This document shows, in pieces, positions 23,051 to 32,559 of a stretch of 64,000 nucleotides of DNA. Origin of the DNA: Vibrio cincinnatiensis. Its GTDB lineage: Bacteria; Pseudomonadota; Gammaproteobacteria; Enterobacterales; Vibrionaceae. Within the stretch, counting starts at the first letter, position 1; every line of letters starts with the position of its first letter. The notes beneath the pieces were generated by a model that saw only the letters and a list, made by a program, of their open reading frames with translations, ran no database searches and had not been told where the DNA came from. The translations under genes were made by a program, and so were the position numbers. The stretch is from positions 372,001-436,000 of the forward strand of contig NZ_SGOM01000002.1 of NCBI RefSeq assembly GCF_022113815.1, written 5' to 3'.

Positions 23051-24172
23051 TTAGCGAGAAATAACGACGCCTTTTTCTTGATGTAGACGTTGGCAAGCAC
23101 GGCCATCGCTGTGGAATAGGTGACAACGATGAGCAGGCAGACCGATGGTTAAGGTATCACCAACTTCAATATCTAAAGTGTCTGGTTGGCGGTAGATAAT
23201 GTCTGAATCTGAACCTTTCACATTCATATAAACTTGGGTTTCATTGCCAAGTTTTTCAACAATCATGACCTTGCCTTCAATCTGTGCATCACCCTCTTCG
23301 GCTTGCAGTAAATGCTCAGGGCGAACGCCTAATGACATCCGTGAGCCTTTTTCTACTGTAGTTCCATCGACGGGAATCCAGAACGTAAATCCATTAGACA
23401 GTTTGACTTTAACTTGATCTTTCTCGGCTTCTTCAATCGTGACACTCATGAAGTTCATTTTTGGAGAACCGATAAATCCGGCCACAAAACGGTTTTGTGG
23501 GTAGTGATACAGCTCCAGAGGTTTGCCTATCTGTGACACAAACCCAGCGTCGAGAACCACGATTTTATCGGCCATGGTCATGGCTTCGACTTGGTCGTGT
23601 GTAACGTAGATCATTGTACAACCCAGCTTACGCTGTAGTTTGGTTATTTCTGAACGCATCTGCACACGGAGTGCTGCATCAAGGTTTGATAAAGGTTCAT
23701 CAAGCAAGAAAACATTAGGTTGGGAGACTAAGGTTCGACCAATCGCTACGCGTTGACGTTGCCCCCCAGAAAGTGCTTTAGGTTGACGATCCAGCAGATG
23801 GCTAAGCTGTAAAATATCCGCCGCGTGTTCAACACGCTTACTGATCTCTTCTTTATTTGCTTTGGCCAGTTTTAAGCCAAAAGACATGTTGTCATGTAAG
23901 TTAAGGTGTGGATAAAGTGCGTAAGATTGGAACACCATACCTACGCCACGTTTGGACGGTTCAACATCATTCATCCGTTTATCACCGATATACAGATCAC
24001 CGGATGTGATGTCTTCAAGGCCAGCAATACAACGTAGCAATGTTGATTTACCGCAGCCTGATGGGCCGACGAATACGACAAATTCGCCTTCTTTAATTTC
24101 CAAATCGACATTTTTAGAAATTAATACATCGCCATAAGCTTTACATACATTTTTTAACGTGACATTCGCCAT
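23051..24172 (-). CDS. malK: Maltose/maltodextrin ABC transporter ATP-binding protein
   Basis: This 373-residue ATPase drives maltose uptake with MalFG. Walker A is GPSGCGKST, signature [13 protein letters not shown], Walker [14 protein letters not shown] and switch THDQ. The C-terminal regulatory OB-like domain follows (from about residue 235), as in MalK, which also restrains MalT. It is transcribed away from malEFG, and unlike E. coli it has no lamB or malM directly behind it; speG follows instead. Confidence 0.95.
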   Translation of the reverse strand: MANVTLKNVCKAYGDVLISKNVDLEIKEGEFVVFVGPSGCGKSTLLRCIAGLEDITSGDLYIGDKRMNDVEPSKRGVGMVFQSYALYPHLNLHDNMSFGLKLAKANKEEISKRVEHAADILQLSHLLDRQPKALSGGQRQRVAIGRTLVSQPNVFLLDEPLSNLDAALRVQMRSEITKLQRKLGCTMIYVTHDQVEAMTMADKIVVLDAGFVSQIGKPLELYHYPQNRFVAGFIGSPKMNFMSVTIEEAEKDQVKVKLSNGFTFWIPVDGTTVEKGSRMSLGVRPEHLLQAEEGDAQIEGKVMIVEKLGNETQVYMNVKGSDSDIIYRQPDTLDIEVGDTLTIGLPAHRCHLFHSDGRACQRLHQEKGVVISR

Positions 24173-24882
24173 CTAGCTCGTCCTCGATCAAGATTTTTTA
24201 ATGATTACTGCCCATCATTATATGAATTATGTCACAGGCAATAACAGCAGGAATTTTTGTTAAGGTGAATCATCTCTCATGGTGATGTCTGTGATTCAGC
24301 GGCTATGCCGGGTTACCTTTAACTTGTGAGTAAGAAAAGAAAGGGTGATGTCCACAAACAAAAGGTCTGTAGAAAGCATCACCCATCAAAGCCAAGAATC
24401 AGTTTGCCTCCCCCGGCATGAATGAGCGTCTCCCCCGTACAATAATTACCACGAACGCTCAATTTATGACAGCAAACCAATTTGGCAATGCAAGCCAGTA
24501 CCGTTTTGAATACTGGAAAGGGTTCTTACCATCCACTCTTGGATGTGCTTAGTTTCCCTAAAGCCAAGCAGTATCACATCCTCCTAATCATTTTTTTTGC
24601 AGGGGGAGTAGCGAAGGAGGAGGAGGAGGTGCTTAAAAAACACCAAGTTAGATCTAGTTCAAATTATTGAGTAAGGCGAAGTTGAACTCGATCACAGTCA
24701 GAGATTTTTTTGTGATCTATATCTCCAACTGTAGAGGATGTAGATCACGAAAATAGGTCATAATACCAAGGGCGTAGGGAGGAGGAGGATGAGGTCACTC
24801 CGTTTTTTACCGATGATATATGGCGAAATACGGCATAACCTCGATTCGGTGAGCCCTACAACACAAATAAAAGGATATGAAT
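24173..24882. promoter_or_regulatory. Divergent malK/malE control region
   Basis: About 710 bases hold no gene but many MalT-type boxes (GGRKGA) in both directions. On the minus strand: GGGGGA at 24409-24414 and 24431-24436, and GGAGGA at 24579-24584. On the plus strand: GGGGGA at 24602-24607 and overlapping GGAGGA copies at 24616-24627 and 24778-24789, ending in GGATGA at 24787-24792. A likely CRP half-match TATGA-N6-TCACA lies at 24221-24236 on the malK side. An inverted repeat GGGTGATG/CATCACCC lies at 24343-24384. Confidence 0.7.
24778..24792 (+). promoter_or_regulatory. Cluster of overlapping MalT boxes proximal to malE
   Basis: Three GGAGGA copies staggered by three bases (24778, 24781, 24784) end in GGATGA at 24787-24792, about 90 bases before the malE start. 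Three-base-staggered MalT sites are known from the E. coli malE/malK region. Confidence 0.6.
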
Positions 24883-26064
24883 ATGAAAAATGCCCTAAGC
24901 ACCGTCGCGCTAAGTACTTTGGTTGCGCTTGGCTCATTTGGTGCAAACGCTGCTATTCAAGAAGGACAACTGACCATCTGGATCAATGGTGACAAAGGTT
25001 ACAATGGTCTTGCTGAAGTGGGTAAAAAATTTGAAGCGGAGACTGGTATTAAGGTGACAGTGGCTCACCCTGATGGCCTACAAGACCGTTTCCCACAAAC
25101 CGCAGCAACAGGTGATGGTCCAGATATCGTGTTTTGGGCTCATGACCGTTTTGGTGGTTATGCAGAAGCAGGCTTGTTAGCAGAAATTAAACCTTCACAG
25201 CGTATTCAAGAAGGTATTGTCGATTTTGCATGGGATGCTGTGAAATATAATGGCAAAGTGATCGGCTATCCTGTTGCGGTTGAGTCTCTATCACTGATTT
25301 ACAACAAAGATCTTGTACCAAACCCACCAAAAAGCTGGGAAGAAGTGGCTGAGCTTGATGCTAAGCTGAAAAAAGATGGCAAGTCAGCCATTATGTGGAA
25401 CCTGAAAGAACCGTACTTCACTTGGCCAATCATGGCGGCAGATGGTGGTTATGCGTTTAAATATACTGGCGCAGGTTATGACATTAAAGACGCCGGCATT
25501 GCGAAACAAGGCGTAAAAGACGCCATGAACTTTGTGAAAGGATTAGTTGATAAAGGCGTGATTTCCGCTGATATGGACTATTCTGTTTCTGAAGCTGAAT
25601 TCAACAAAGGCAACACGGCGATGACCATCAATGGTCCTTGGTCTTGGAATAACATCGAACGTTCAGGTATCAACTATGGTGTGACAACACTACCTAAATT
25701 TAATGGTAAGTCATCTAAGCCATTTGTTGGTGTACTAACGGCGGGTATCAGTACTGCATCACCAAACCGAGATCTTGCGGTTGAGTTTATTGAGAACTAC
25801 CTGTTGACAAATGACGGCCTACGTATGGTGGATAACGATAAACCATTAGGTGCTGTAGCGTTAAACTCTTTCCAACGTGAGCTTGATTCTGATGAACGTA
25901 TTGCTGCGACCATGGATAACGCAATGAACGGCGAAATCATGCCAAACATCCCACAAATGAACGCATTCTGGGGTGCTGCGAAGAGTGCAATCATTAACGT
26001 TGTTGATGGACGTCAAACCGTAGACGCAGCTCTTGCGGATGCGGAAAAGCAAATGACTCGCTAA
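24883..26064 (+). CDS. malE: Periplasmic maltose-binding protein
   Basis: The 393-residue precursor carries a signal peptide ([23 protein letters not shown], cleavage before AIQEGQ). The mature protein has the MalE hallmarks [63 protein letters not shown] and INGPWSW. It delivers maltose and maltodextrins to MalFGK2. Start: AAGGA at 24871-24875 is one base from an ATG at 24877 but seven from 24883, so the latter is used. First gene of malEFG. Confidence 0.96.
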   Translation: MKNALSTVALSTLVALGSFGANAAIQEGQLTIWINGDKGYNGLAEVGKKFEAETGIKVTVAHPDGLQDRFPQTAATGDGPDIVFWAHDRFGGYAEAGLLAEIKPSQRIQEGIVDFAWDAVKYNGKVIGYPVAVESLSLIYNKDLVPNPPKSWEEVAELDAKLKKDGKSAIMWNLKEPYFTWPIMAADGGYAFKYTGAGYDIKDAGIAKQGVKDAMNFVKGLVDKGVISADMDYSVSEAEFNKGNTAMTINGPWSWNNIERSGINYGVTTLPKFNGKSSKPFVGVLTAGISTASPNRDLAVEFIENYLLTNDGLRMVDNDKPLGAVALNSFQRELDSDERIAATMDNAMNGEIMPNIPQMNAFWGAAKSAIINVVDGRQTVDAALADAEKQMTR

Positions 26065-26099
26065 GCATTACGAGTTACTAATATAGTGTTACTTTTTTG

Positions 26100-26119
26100 A
26101 GGAGAGGGTAACCTCTCCT
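26100..26119 (+). terminator. Intercistronic hairpin between malE and malF
   Basis: AGGAGAGG and CCTCTCCT flank a GTAA loop. It sits where a hairpin would protect the abundant malE message and attenuate malF, as intercistronic structures do in other maltose operons. Confidence 0.5.
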
Positions 26120-26156
26120 TACTTTCCCAGTTTTCAATTCGCTAGCAGGTTGTAAT

Positions 26157-27731
26157 ATGCAGTCAATTCAAGATACAAAGGCTATGCCAGTTTCAGCCAA
26201 GACACGACCAGTCAGCAAGGGTGCTTTTATTAAATGGGCCATTTTAGGCGCAGTAGGTATCGTGAATGGCTACGCAACGATTCTAATGTATTCACGCGGT
26301 GAGCTTGCGTTTGCATTGCTTACGATGCTTCTCACTGTTTTAGCCTTATATATTTTTGGTAGTAAGAGAACTTACGCTCATCGTTATATTTACCCAGGGG
26401 TGGCAGGAATGATCCTGTTTATCCTATTTCCGCTCGCTTACACGGTTAACTTAGCATTCACGAACTACAGTGCTAAAAACCAGCTTTCTCTTGAAAGGGC
26501 GCAAACGGTATTGCTTAGCCAATCTTATCAAAGTGGTGAAAGCTATCCATTCACACTGCATCGTGCTGAAGATGGATATCGCATTGCTATAAAAGATGGC
26601 GATATTTTGTATACCACAGAAAGCTTTTCTTTATCAGACGATATTCCTTCTGAGCTGGCCCTTGAGCCTGTTGATCGCGTCATCGGTGAGCCTGAACCGA
26701 TTAAGACGATTGTTGGAAATCGTGCTGCATTATCGGCAATTGATCTTCATTTCCCATCAGGAGCCGATATCCGCATGAGTGGACTGCGTCAATTTGCAGC
26801 GGTTGTACCATTGTATGCCTTGCAAGAGGATGGCGAAACGCTCCTCAACAATAGAACGGGCGAACTGCTTCGTCCGAATATGGACGTGGGTTTCTATCAA
26901 GCGATTAATGAACAAGGTCAGTTTGTCGGTGACAGTGTTTCCCCTGGTTTTATCGTTTCTATTGGTGCACATAACTTTGAACGTGTATGGAAAGATGATG
27001 GCATTAAAGAGCCGTTTATTAGCATCTTTATCTGGACGGTTGTATTCTCTGTACTATCGGTTGCTTTTACTTTAATTATTGGCTTAGTACTGGCCAGTGT
27101 GGTTCAGTGGGAAGCATTAAAAGGTCGGGCTATTTATCGTGTGCTGCTGATCCTTCCTTATGCGGTTCCTGCGTTTATATCAATCCTAATCTTTAAAGGT
27201 TTGTTTAACCAAAGCTTTGGTGAAATCAATATGGTACTGCAAGGTATCTTTGGCCTTAGCCCAGCTTGGTTCTCTGATCCATTCTTAGCGAAATGTATGG
27301 TACTTATCGTCAATACTTGGCTTGGTTTCCCTTATATGATGATTTTATGTATGGGGCTACTCAAAGCGATTCCAGATGATTTGTATGAGGCATCCGCCAT
27401 TGATGGTGCCAACTTTGTACATAACTTTACGCGTATTACTCTGCCGTTAATGATTAAGCCATTAACCCCGTTATTAATTGCCAGTTTTGCTTTTAACTTC
27501 AATAACTTTGTAATGATTCAGCTATTAACCGGCGGTGGCCCAAATATGATTGGTACATCGGAGCCTGCGGGTTATACCGACTTGTTAGTTAGCTACACAT
27601 ACCGTATTGCGTTTGAAGGTGCAGGTGGTCAGGACTTTGGTCTAGCCAGTGCGATTGCAACCTTAATCTTCTTACTGGTGGGAGCATTAGCGCTACTCAA
27701 CTTACGCTTTACCAAAGTATCTCAGAACTAA
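26157..27731 (+). CDS. malF: Maltose ABC transporter permease MalF
   Basis: The 524-residue inner-membrane permease starts with three membrane segments, then a large periplasmic P2 loop (about residues 95-275, where MalE docks), then the typical permease core. The EAA loop LYEASAIDGANFVHNFTRITLPL contacts MalK. Length and layout match E. coli MalF. It lies 92 bases after malE and 15 bases before malG. Confidence 0.95.
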   Translation: MQSIQDTKAMPVSAKTRPVSKGAFIKWAILGAVGIVNGYATILMYSRGELAFALLTMLLTVLALYIFGSKRTYAHRYIYPGVAGMILFILFPLAYTVNLAFTNYSAKNQLSLERAQTVLLSQSYQSGESYPFTLHRAEDGYRIAIKDGDILYTTESFSLSDDIPSELALEPVDRVIGEPEPIKTIVGNRAALSAIDLHFPSGADIRMSGLRQFAAVVPLYALQEDGETLLNNRTGELLRPNMDVGFYQAINEQGQFVGDSVSPGFIVSIGAHNFERVWKDDGIKEPFISIFIWTVVFSVLSVAFTLIIGLVLASVVQWEALKGRAIYRVLLILPYAVPAFISILIFKGLFNQSFGEINMVLQGIFGLSPAWFSDPFLAKCMVLIVNTWLGFPYMMILCMGLLKAIPDDLYEASAIDGANFVHNFTRITLPLMIKPLTPLLIASFAFNFNNFVMIQLLTGGGPNMIGTSEPAGYTDLLVSYTYRIAFEGAGGQDFGLASAIATLIFLLVGALALLNLRFTKVSQN

Positions 27732-27746
27732 ATAGGAGCGACGATT

Positions 27747-28637
27747 ATGGCTATGGTTCAAGGAAAATCGCTCAAATACCGTGTTTGGGCTTCACATCTC
27801 GCGTTATGGGCATTCTTAGCATTGATTATTTTCCCATTGTTAATGGTCATTGCTATCTCTTTCCGTGAAGGTAACTTTGCAACAGGCAGCCTGATTCCAG
27901 AAAGACCATCGTTGGAACACTGGAAACTGGCATTAGGCATCGCGGTCACGAATGCGGATGGCACCGTCACACCACCTCCATTCCCTGTGTTGACTTGGTT
28001 ATGGAACTCCGTGAAAGTGGCTTCGATTTCATCCATCTTTATCGTGTGTCTATCAACGACATCAGCGTATGCTTTTGCACGTATGCGTTTTAAAGGCAAA
28101 GATACCATCTTAAAAGCGATGATGATTTTCCAAATGTTCCCAGCAGTGCTGGCACTTGTCGCCATCTATGCACTGTTTGATAAACTTGGACAATATATTC
28201 CATTCTTAGGGCTAAATACTCACGGTGGTTTGATCTTTGCTTATCTTGGTGGGATTGCTCTGCACGTATGGACAATCAAAGGTTATTTCGAAACGATTGA
28301 TAATTCCTTAGAGGAAGCGGCGGCACTGGATGGAGCTACACCTTGGCAAGCATTTAGATTAGTTTTGTTGCCACTGTCTGTGCCAATTTTAGCGGTGGTC
28401 TTTATCTTGTCATTTATCATGGTGGTAGGTGAAGTTCCGGTGGCATCATTACTACTTTCTGATGTAGAATCGTACACACTTGCGGTTGGTATGCAGCAAT
28501 ACCTCTACCCTCAGAACTATTTGTGGGGTGACTTTGCAGCAGCAGCAGTGCTGTCAGCATTACCAATCACTGCCGTATTTTTACTTGCACAACGTTGGCT
28601 TGTCGGAGGACTTACCGCTGGCGGAGTGAAAGGATAA
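27747..28637 (+). CDS. malG: Maltose ABC transporter permease MalG
   Basis: The 296-residue partner of MalF has six predicted membrane segments and the EAA loop [27 protein letters not shown] that engages MalK. The C-terminal [10 protein letters not shown] tail is that of MalG, which reaches into the MalE-binding path. AGGAG lies eight bases before the ATG. Last gene of malEFG; its 3' end leads into an sRNA candidate. Confidence 0.95.
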   Translation: MAMVQGKSLKYRVWASHLALWAFLALIIFPLLMVIAISFREGNFATGSLIPERPSLEHWKLALGIAVTNADGTVTPPPFPVLTWLWNSVKVASISSIFIVCLSTTSAYAFARMRFKGKDTILKAMMIFQMFPAVLALVAIYALFDKLGQYIPFLGLNTHGGLIFAYLGGIALHVWTIKGYFETIDNSLEEAAALDGATPWQAFRLVLLPLSVPILAVVFILSFIMVVGEVPVASLLLSDVESYTLAVGMQQYLYPQNYLWGDFAAAAVLSALPITAVFLLAQRWLVGGLTAGGVKG

Positions 28638-28827
28638 TAACGATAAAGGCGGCCCACAAGGTCGCCTATTTTGTTCTCTCTTAACACTTTTGGTTTGGCC
28701 GCCGATCAGTTAAGAGTGCACAAGCTTCTGGCGTTACGCATAGCTGGCTGTTAGTTCTATTCCTTACTTGCTAAATGGCTAACAGTTCCTTGTAACCAAA
28801 ACCTGAGCATTGCTCAGGTTTTTTTAT
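28638..28827 (+). ncRNA. micX: MicX-like sRNA candidate in the malG 3' region
   Basis: Behind malG lie two hairpins: GGCGGCC/GGTCGCC at 28648-28666 and a classic terminator AACCTGAGCA/TGCTCAGGTT at 28799-28819 followed by seven T. The 130 bases between hold no gene. In V. cholerae the sRNA MicX is encoded at this very place, downstream of and overlapping malG (VCA0943), and is cut by RNase E. Position and terminator support a homologue; I cannot check sequence identity. The 5' end is unknown and may lie inside malG. Confidence 0.6.
28799..28826 (+). terminator. Strong rho-independent terminator of the malG 3' sRNA candidate
   Basis: Ten-base arms AACCTGAGCA and TGCTCAGGTT with a single-base gap, followed by a T run. 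It is about 160 bases beyond malG with no gene between. Confidence 0.9.
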
Positions 28828-28957
28828 GTCGATGAGAACAGATGATGTTCGCCACAGGCCTTTACTTCTTCACAGGAAGGAAAAGCCTGCATAGCATAGT
28901 TGTTAGTAGCGAAGAAGAAAGAGGAAGCGAAGTAGAATGCGAGTCAGATCGAATTGA

Positions 28958-29230
28958 TCATAGCCAGTGAGTATTTGACTCAAATTCACGGTTGGAGGGA
29001 GCACACCCAACATACTGGAGTAGGACATAAACACTTTCTTGCTGAAGTGCCACTCGCCGGAAGAGATCAGCAAAGGTGTCATCACCCCCAAAACACGCTT
29101 TGATATAGTGATTAATATCATGGGTTTGGTAGCCCTCTACATAGAGTGAACGCACCCACTGGTATTCCACGGCTTTAGCATTGGTGAGAGTTGCTTCACT
29201 TAACGTGATTGACTTGAGTGTTAGGGCCAT
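28958..29230 (-). CDS. Uncharacterised protein, about 90 residues
   Basis: The frame gives MALTLKSITLSEATLTNA..., with a central helix-rich part (VRSLYVEGYQTHDINHYIKACFGGDD) and a polar C terminus. No signal peptide or membrane segment is seen and I do not recognise it. The ATG at 29230 lacks a convincing ribosome site; an in-frame start at 29278 is also possible. The segment has protein-like composition, so I keep it with moderate confidence. Confidence 0.45.
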   Translation of the reverse strand: MALTLKSITLSEATLTNAKAVEYQWVRSLYVEGYQTHDINHYIKACFGGDDTFADLFRRVALQQESVYVLLQYVGCAPSNREFESNTHWL

Positions 29231-29365
29231 GCCTATGTTTCTCTGTATGATTATTTTGGTATTACAGCAAAGAAACATGAACCTTCCATGACAAGATTTT
29301 TATAGCCATGTCATTACGGCGTTTGCCGTTTTGTGTTGATTGAATGCTGTAGCACGAGGCAATAA

Positions 29366-29860
29366 CTAGTCAAGGTCTTTGAGATATTTAACATGCGCTT
29401 CCATCTCTTCGCCAATTTGCATGCGCATATTCATCAGTCGTATCGCAGAATCACGTAGTTCAATCTCTTCCAATGATGTTGGAACCCATTCTGGCACTGC
29501 GGTGGGTTGCCCTTGCTCATCGACAGCGACCATGATGACAATACAGTGTGTGGTTAAGCGATTTTTAAGTGCTGTCGGATCACTGGCCTGTACATCAATG
29601 GCAACATGCATGGATGTTTTTCCGGTGTAGATAACTTTAGCATTCACTTCAACTAAATTTCCCACATGAATCGGAGCAACAAAGCGGATGCCGCCGGCAT
29701 AAGCAGTAATACAGTATTTGCCACTCCACCCTGCCGCACAGGCGTAGGCTGCTAAATCAATCCATTTCATCACGGCGCCGCCATGAACTTTCCCACCAAA
29801 ATTGACATCACCAGGTTCGGCTAAAAAGCGCAAAGTGACGTCGCGTTTTCTAAAACTCAT
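29366..29860 (-). CDS. Hotdog-fold acyl-CoA thioesterase, YciA type
   Basis: The 164-residue protein has the hotdog-fold motif NFGGKVHGGAVMKWIDLAAYACA, with the catalytic-loop asparagine, glycine and following helix, and GGIRFVAPIHVGN. It should hydrolyse acyl-CoA to free acid and CoA in the cytosol. Start 29860 has AAGGA six bases upstream and begins MSFRKRDVTLRF; a longer in-frame extension is not preferred. It lies next to luxI but faces away from it. Confidence 0.85.
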   Translation of the reverse strand: MSFRKRDVTLRFLAEPGDVNFGGKVHGGAVMKWIDLAAYACAAGWSGKYCITAYAGGIRFVAPIHVGNLVEVNAKVIYTGKTSMHVAIDVQASDPTALKNRLTTHCIVIMVAVDEQGQPTAVPEWVPTSLEEIELRDSAIRLMNMRMQIGEEMEAHVKYLKDLD

Positions 29861-29956
29861 GAGGCTTCCTTTATCATGGGGAGAGTATAGATATACCTCA
29901 CTATGCGGTAGATGCAAGCGATAAAGATGAGCGGTATTTTAAAAAGGCACTAAAAA

Positions 29957-29977
29957 ACCCCTCTGGGTGAGAGGGGT
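29957..29977 (-). terminator. Terminator pointing leftward, upstream of the lux promoter
   Basis: Arms ACCCCTCT (29957-29964) and AGAGGGGT (29970-29977); on the minus strand the stem is followed by TTTTTTAG. The thioesterase gene starts to the left, so the only leftward transcript that could reach it is that of luxR, running antisense through luxI. Confidence 0.65.
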
Positions 29978-30085
29978 CTAGAAGAGCGGTACGAATAAAT
30001 TATTGGAGGTGTGTACCTAATACGTTGCCAACTGATTGTTAGTAATTCAGCGGGGTGAATCATAATGTATTCACAGCCATGATGT

Positions 30086-30105
30086 AACTGTTCGATCGGA
30101 CAGGT
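30086..30105. promoter_or_regulatory. lux box upstream of luxI
   Basis: AACTGTTCGATCGGACAGGT matches the Vibrio fischeri lux box at 16 of 20 positions and is itself a near-perfect dyad. Its centre is about 42 bases before the start point implied by the TATAGC at 30125-30130, the usual place for activation by a LuxR-type protein. Confidence 0.8.
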
Positions 30106-30124
30106 TTCCGATGGGGTGGGATTG

Positions 30125-30130
30125 TATAGC
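30125..30130 (+). promoter_or_regulatory. luxI: Probable -10 element of luxI
   Basis: TATAGC, preceded by TTG, is placed so that the lux box overlaps the -35 region. There is no good -35 hexamer, as expected for a LuxR-dependent promoter. Confidence 0.5.
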
Positions 30131-30163
30131 GTGATTTCTCCATTAACTCAAAGGAGAAATATC

Positions 30164-30745
30164 ATGAGTATTACCATCTATAGCCATTCATTCACACATT
30201 TGCCTCAGTCGGATTATGTTGCGTTGTTAAAACTGCGTTATAAGGTGTTTTGTCAACGGTTGCACTGGGATCTTAACGTGAAGGAAGAGTTAGAAAGTGA
30301 CGAGTATGATGTACCCCAAGCTCATTATCTTTATGCTAAAGAAGCGAGTGGCCATTTAATTGGCTGTTGGCGAATTTTACCGACCACCTCTCATTACATG
30401 TTGGAAAGTACCTTCCCTGATTTATTGGGAGAACTCGCAGCGCCCAAGCATCCTCAAATTTATGAATTGAGTCGGTTTGCGGTTGATAAGGAGCATTCTG
30501 CACTTGCGGGAGGCGTCAGTGACGTGACCATGAAAATGTTCCAATCACTGTATTACCATGCTCAAAAATATGATATCGACCACTACGTAACAGTGACGTC
30601 GACGGGGGTAGAAAAGCTGATTCAGCGTTTAGGTATTCCTTGTGAGAGGTTAGGAGATAAGCAAGTCCATCTCTTAGGAACAACGCGTTCGGTTGCTCTT
30701 TCTATTCCAATGAATACTCAATACCGAGAAAGTGTAGGGGCTTAA
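30164..30745 (+). CDS. luxI: Acyl-homoserine-lactone synthase, LuxI/VanI type
   Basis: The 193-residue enzyme makes an N-acyl homoserine lactone from S-adenosylmethionine and acyl-ACP. All invariant LuxI residues are present at family positions: Arg25, Phe29, Trp35, Glu44, Asp46, Asp49, Arg70, Phe84, Glu101 and Arg104. The block CWRILPTT and IYELSRFAVDK are close to Vibrio anguillarum VanI, which is about the same length. AAAGGAG lies eight bases before the ATG; an open frame to 30116 is not used. It is convergent with luxR, three bases apart. Acyl-chain length cannot be read from the sequence. Confidence 0.94.
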   Translation: MSITIYSHSFTHLPQSDYVALLKLRYKVFCQRLHWDLNVKEELESDEYDVPQAHYLYAKEASGHLIGCWRILPTTSHYMLESTFPDLLGELAAPKHPQIYELSRFAVDKEHSALAGGVSDVTMKMFQSLYYHAQKYDIDHYVTVTSTGVEKLIQRLGIPCERLGDKQVHLLGTTRSVALSIPMNTQYRESVGA

Positions 30746-30748
30746 TTG

Positions 30749-31471
30749 CTATAAGTAAGGGTGAATATAGCCGCCCAAAATGGCTTTAGTGATAGCTTGG
30801 TAGCGATTCGTCGCACCAAGCTTTTTACAGGCATTGGCAATATGAAATTTTACCGTACGTTCAGAGGTATTGATGATCTGGGCGATTTCCCAAGCACTTT
30901 TCCCCTCTGCAGCCCAGCTTAAGCATTGGTGCTCTCGTTCGGTGAGCTTGGCTTTAGGTTGGGCATCTTTGTGGCAACGCGTAATATTATCAATATTTTG
31001 TGAAAGCAATGGAATGATCAACTGAGAAGTTTGAATAGCTTGAGCATTCAGTGCGTAGTGATGGGTATCTGAAGTGGCAAAGCTAAGCATACCAAATTCA
31101 CCTCTTAGCCCATGAACAGGGATCGAAAAGCCTTCTTTGAGTCCATTGATTTTCGCTTCTTCAAAAATAATACGACTATGTGGATTTTGAGCTCGCACTT
31201 GTGACCATTGAATAGGAAGAAAATGGTTCATGCTATAAGTCACGATAGGATCGATGAGCATGAATTCTGACTCATCATATTGCTGGCGCCAACACGAAGG
31301 GTAATTGTCGGTAATGAGGGTCTCACTTTTCGTTAAGCTGGTTTGTAGGGAGAGCCCAAATAAGAAATATTCATGATCAATGAGGTTATTTAGTTGGAGT
31401 AAGGTCTGCTCAAGATGTTGATGAGTCGTGATGCTCTGATTTTCTTGGATAAGGCGAAGAATCTTTTGCAT
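30749..31471 (-). CDS. luxR: LuxR-type AHL-responsive regulator (VanR-like)
   Basis: The 240-residue protein has an N-terminal autoinducer domain with the conserved set Trp61, Tyr65, Asp74, Pro75 and Trp89, and a C-terminal GerE-type helix-turn-helix (LTEREHQCLSWAAEGKSAWEIA...TVKFHIANACKKLG, about 175-225). It pairs with the adjacent synthase and presumably binds the lux box at 30086-30105. It is not the HapR/LuxR TetR-type protein of V. harveyi. No terminator fits in the three bases before luxI, so transcripts must overlap. Confidence 0.93.
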   Translation of the reverse strand: MQKILRLIQENQSITTHQHLEQTLLQLNNLIDHEYFLFGLSLQTSLTKSETLITDNYPSCWRQQYDESEFMLIDPIVTYSMNHFLPIQWSQVRAQNPHSRIIFEEAKINGLKEGFSIPVHGLRGEFGMLSFATSDTHHYALNAQAIQTSQLIIPLLSQNIDNITRCHKDAQPKAKLTEREHQCLSWAAEGKSAWEIAQIINTSERTVKFHIANACKKLGATNRYQAITKAILGGYIHPYL

Positions 31472-31620
31472 TAAACTTGGTCTGTCAGGGTGGGCTGGTG
31501 TATTGATACTATACCGAAATAATTTTCATATAATGAAATAGTTACTAAATTTAAGTTTAGTTGAATATTTAGTAACTATTTTGTGTGTAAATTGATCAAT
31601 AAAATAAAAATGGGTAGCTT

Positions 31621-32385
31621 TTAAAGGGCAACTTGAATTGTAACCTCATTTTCTTGGGCGAAAGATTCAATCTCTTTTGGCGGTGGTTGATCGGTGATCA
31701 CCAAATCAATATCAGCAAGTGTTCCCAGCTTAACCATGGCATTACGGCCAAATTTACTGTGGTCGACGCCTAAATAAACACAGCGGCTATTCTCAATAAT
31801 GGCACGTTTAACCCGTACCTCATGATAATCAAAGTCAAGTAATGAACCATCGTAATCAATACCACTGATCCCTAAAATCCCGAAATCGAGCCGGAACTGA
31901 GAAATAAAATCTAATGTCGCTTCACCGGTAACTCCCCCATCTTTGTTGCGTACCTCTCCTCCTGCGAGAATAATACTAAAATCGGGTTTTCCCATGAGGA
32001 TGGTTGCAACGTTGATGTTATTGGTCACAATTCGTAACTGATGGTGTTCGGCCATCAATGCTTTAGCTATCGCCTCTGGGGTTGTGCCAATATCAATGAA
32101 AAGGGTTGCACCATCTGGAATATGTTTGACTAAAGCGGCAGCAATGGTTTCTTTTTCTGTCTGTAAAGTCACTTGACGCGTGTGATACGACGAATTTTCA
32201 GAGCTAGTTGCAATGGTTGCTCTGCCATGATTTCGTCGTAATTTATTGGCATCGGCCAATTCGTTAAGATCTCGGCGGATGGTTTGTGGGCTCACGTTAA
32301 ACCGTTCGACCAACTCTTCCGTGCTAACAAAACCTTGAGTTTGAACAAGCTCAATAATTTCTTGGTGGCGTTTAACCGCTTTCAC
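31621..32385 (-). CDS. glpR: DeoR-family repressor GlpR of glycerol-3-phosphate genes
   Basis: The protein shares long blocks with E. coli GlpR: RHQEIIELVQTQGFVSTEELVERFNVSPQTIRRDLNELA (helix-turn-helix), TLFIDIGTTPEA, FSIILAGGEVR, GEATLDFISQFRLDFGILGISGID and VDHSKFGRNAMV. It represses glp genes and is released by glycerol 3-phosphate. A GTG at 32385 with AAGGA seven bases upstream gives 254 residues that align from the first residue with E. coli GlpR; ATG starts at 32391 and further up fit less well. No glp gene lies next to it. Confidence 0.9.
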   Translation of the reverse strand: MKAVKRHQEIIELVQTQGFVSTEELVERFNVSPQTIRRDLNELADANKLRRNHGRATIATSSENSSYHTRQVTLQTEKETIAAALVKHIPDGATLFIDIGTTPEAIAKALMAEHHQLRIVTNNINVATILMGKPDFSIILAGGEVRNKDGGVTGEATLDFISQFRLDFGILGISGIDYDGSLLDFDYHEVRVKRAIIENSRCVYLGVDHSKFGRNAMVKLGTLADIDLVITDQPPPKEIESFAQENEVTIQVAL

Positions 32386-32559
32386 TGGCATATCCTTATA
32401 CATTGAAGTGTTATACCTAAGAAATTTCAACTTTCATCTAAAGAGACATCTTGAGGTCACTTGAGCATACAAGTGTACGGTTTACTCAATAAAATTCAAT
32501 GAATTCGTTCGTTTTAAGCTTCGTTTCAGACAAAACGAACATGAAACCAATAAGGGATA

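Noticed and set aside
24482..24670. 62-codon frame in the malK/malE control region
   Set aside because: It runs through the MalT boxes and encodes EEEE-type low complexity from GGAGGA repeats.
28903..29121. 72-codon leftward frame in another phase over the small gene at 28958-29230
   Set aside because: Its protein is basic and leucine-rich without family likeness and has no ribosome site; the overlapping frame is more protein-like.
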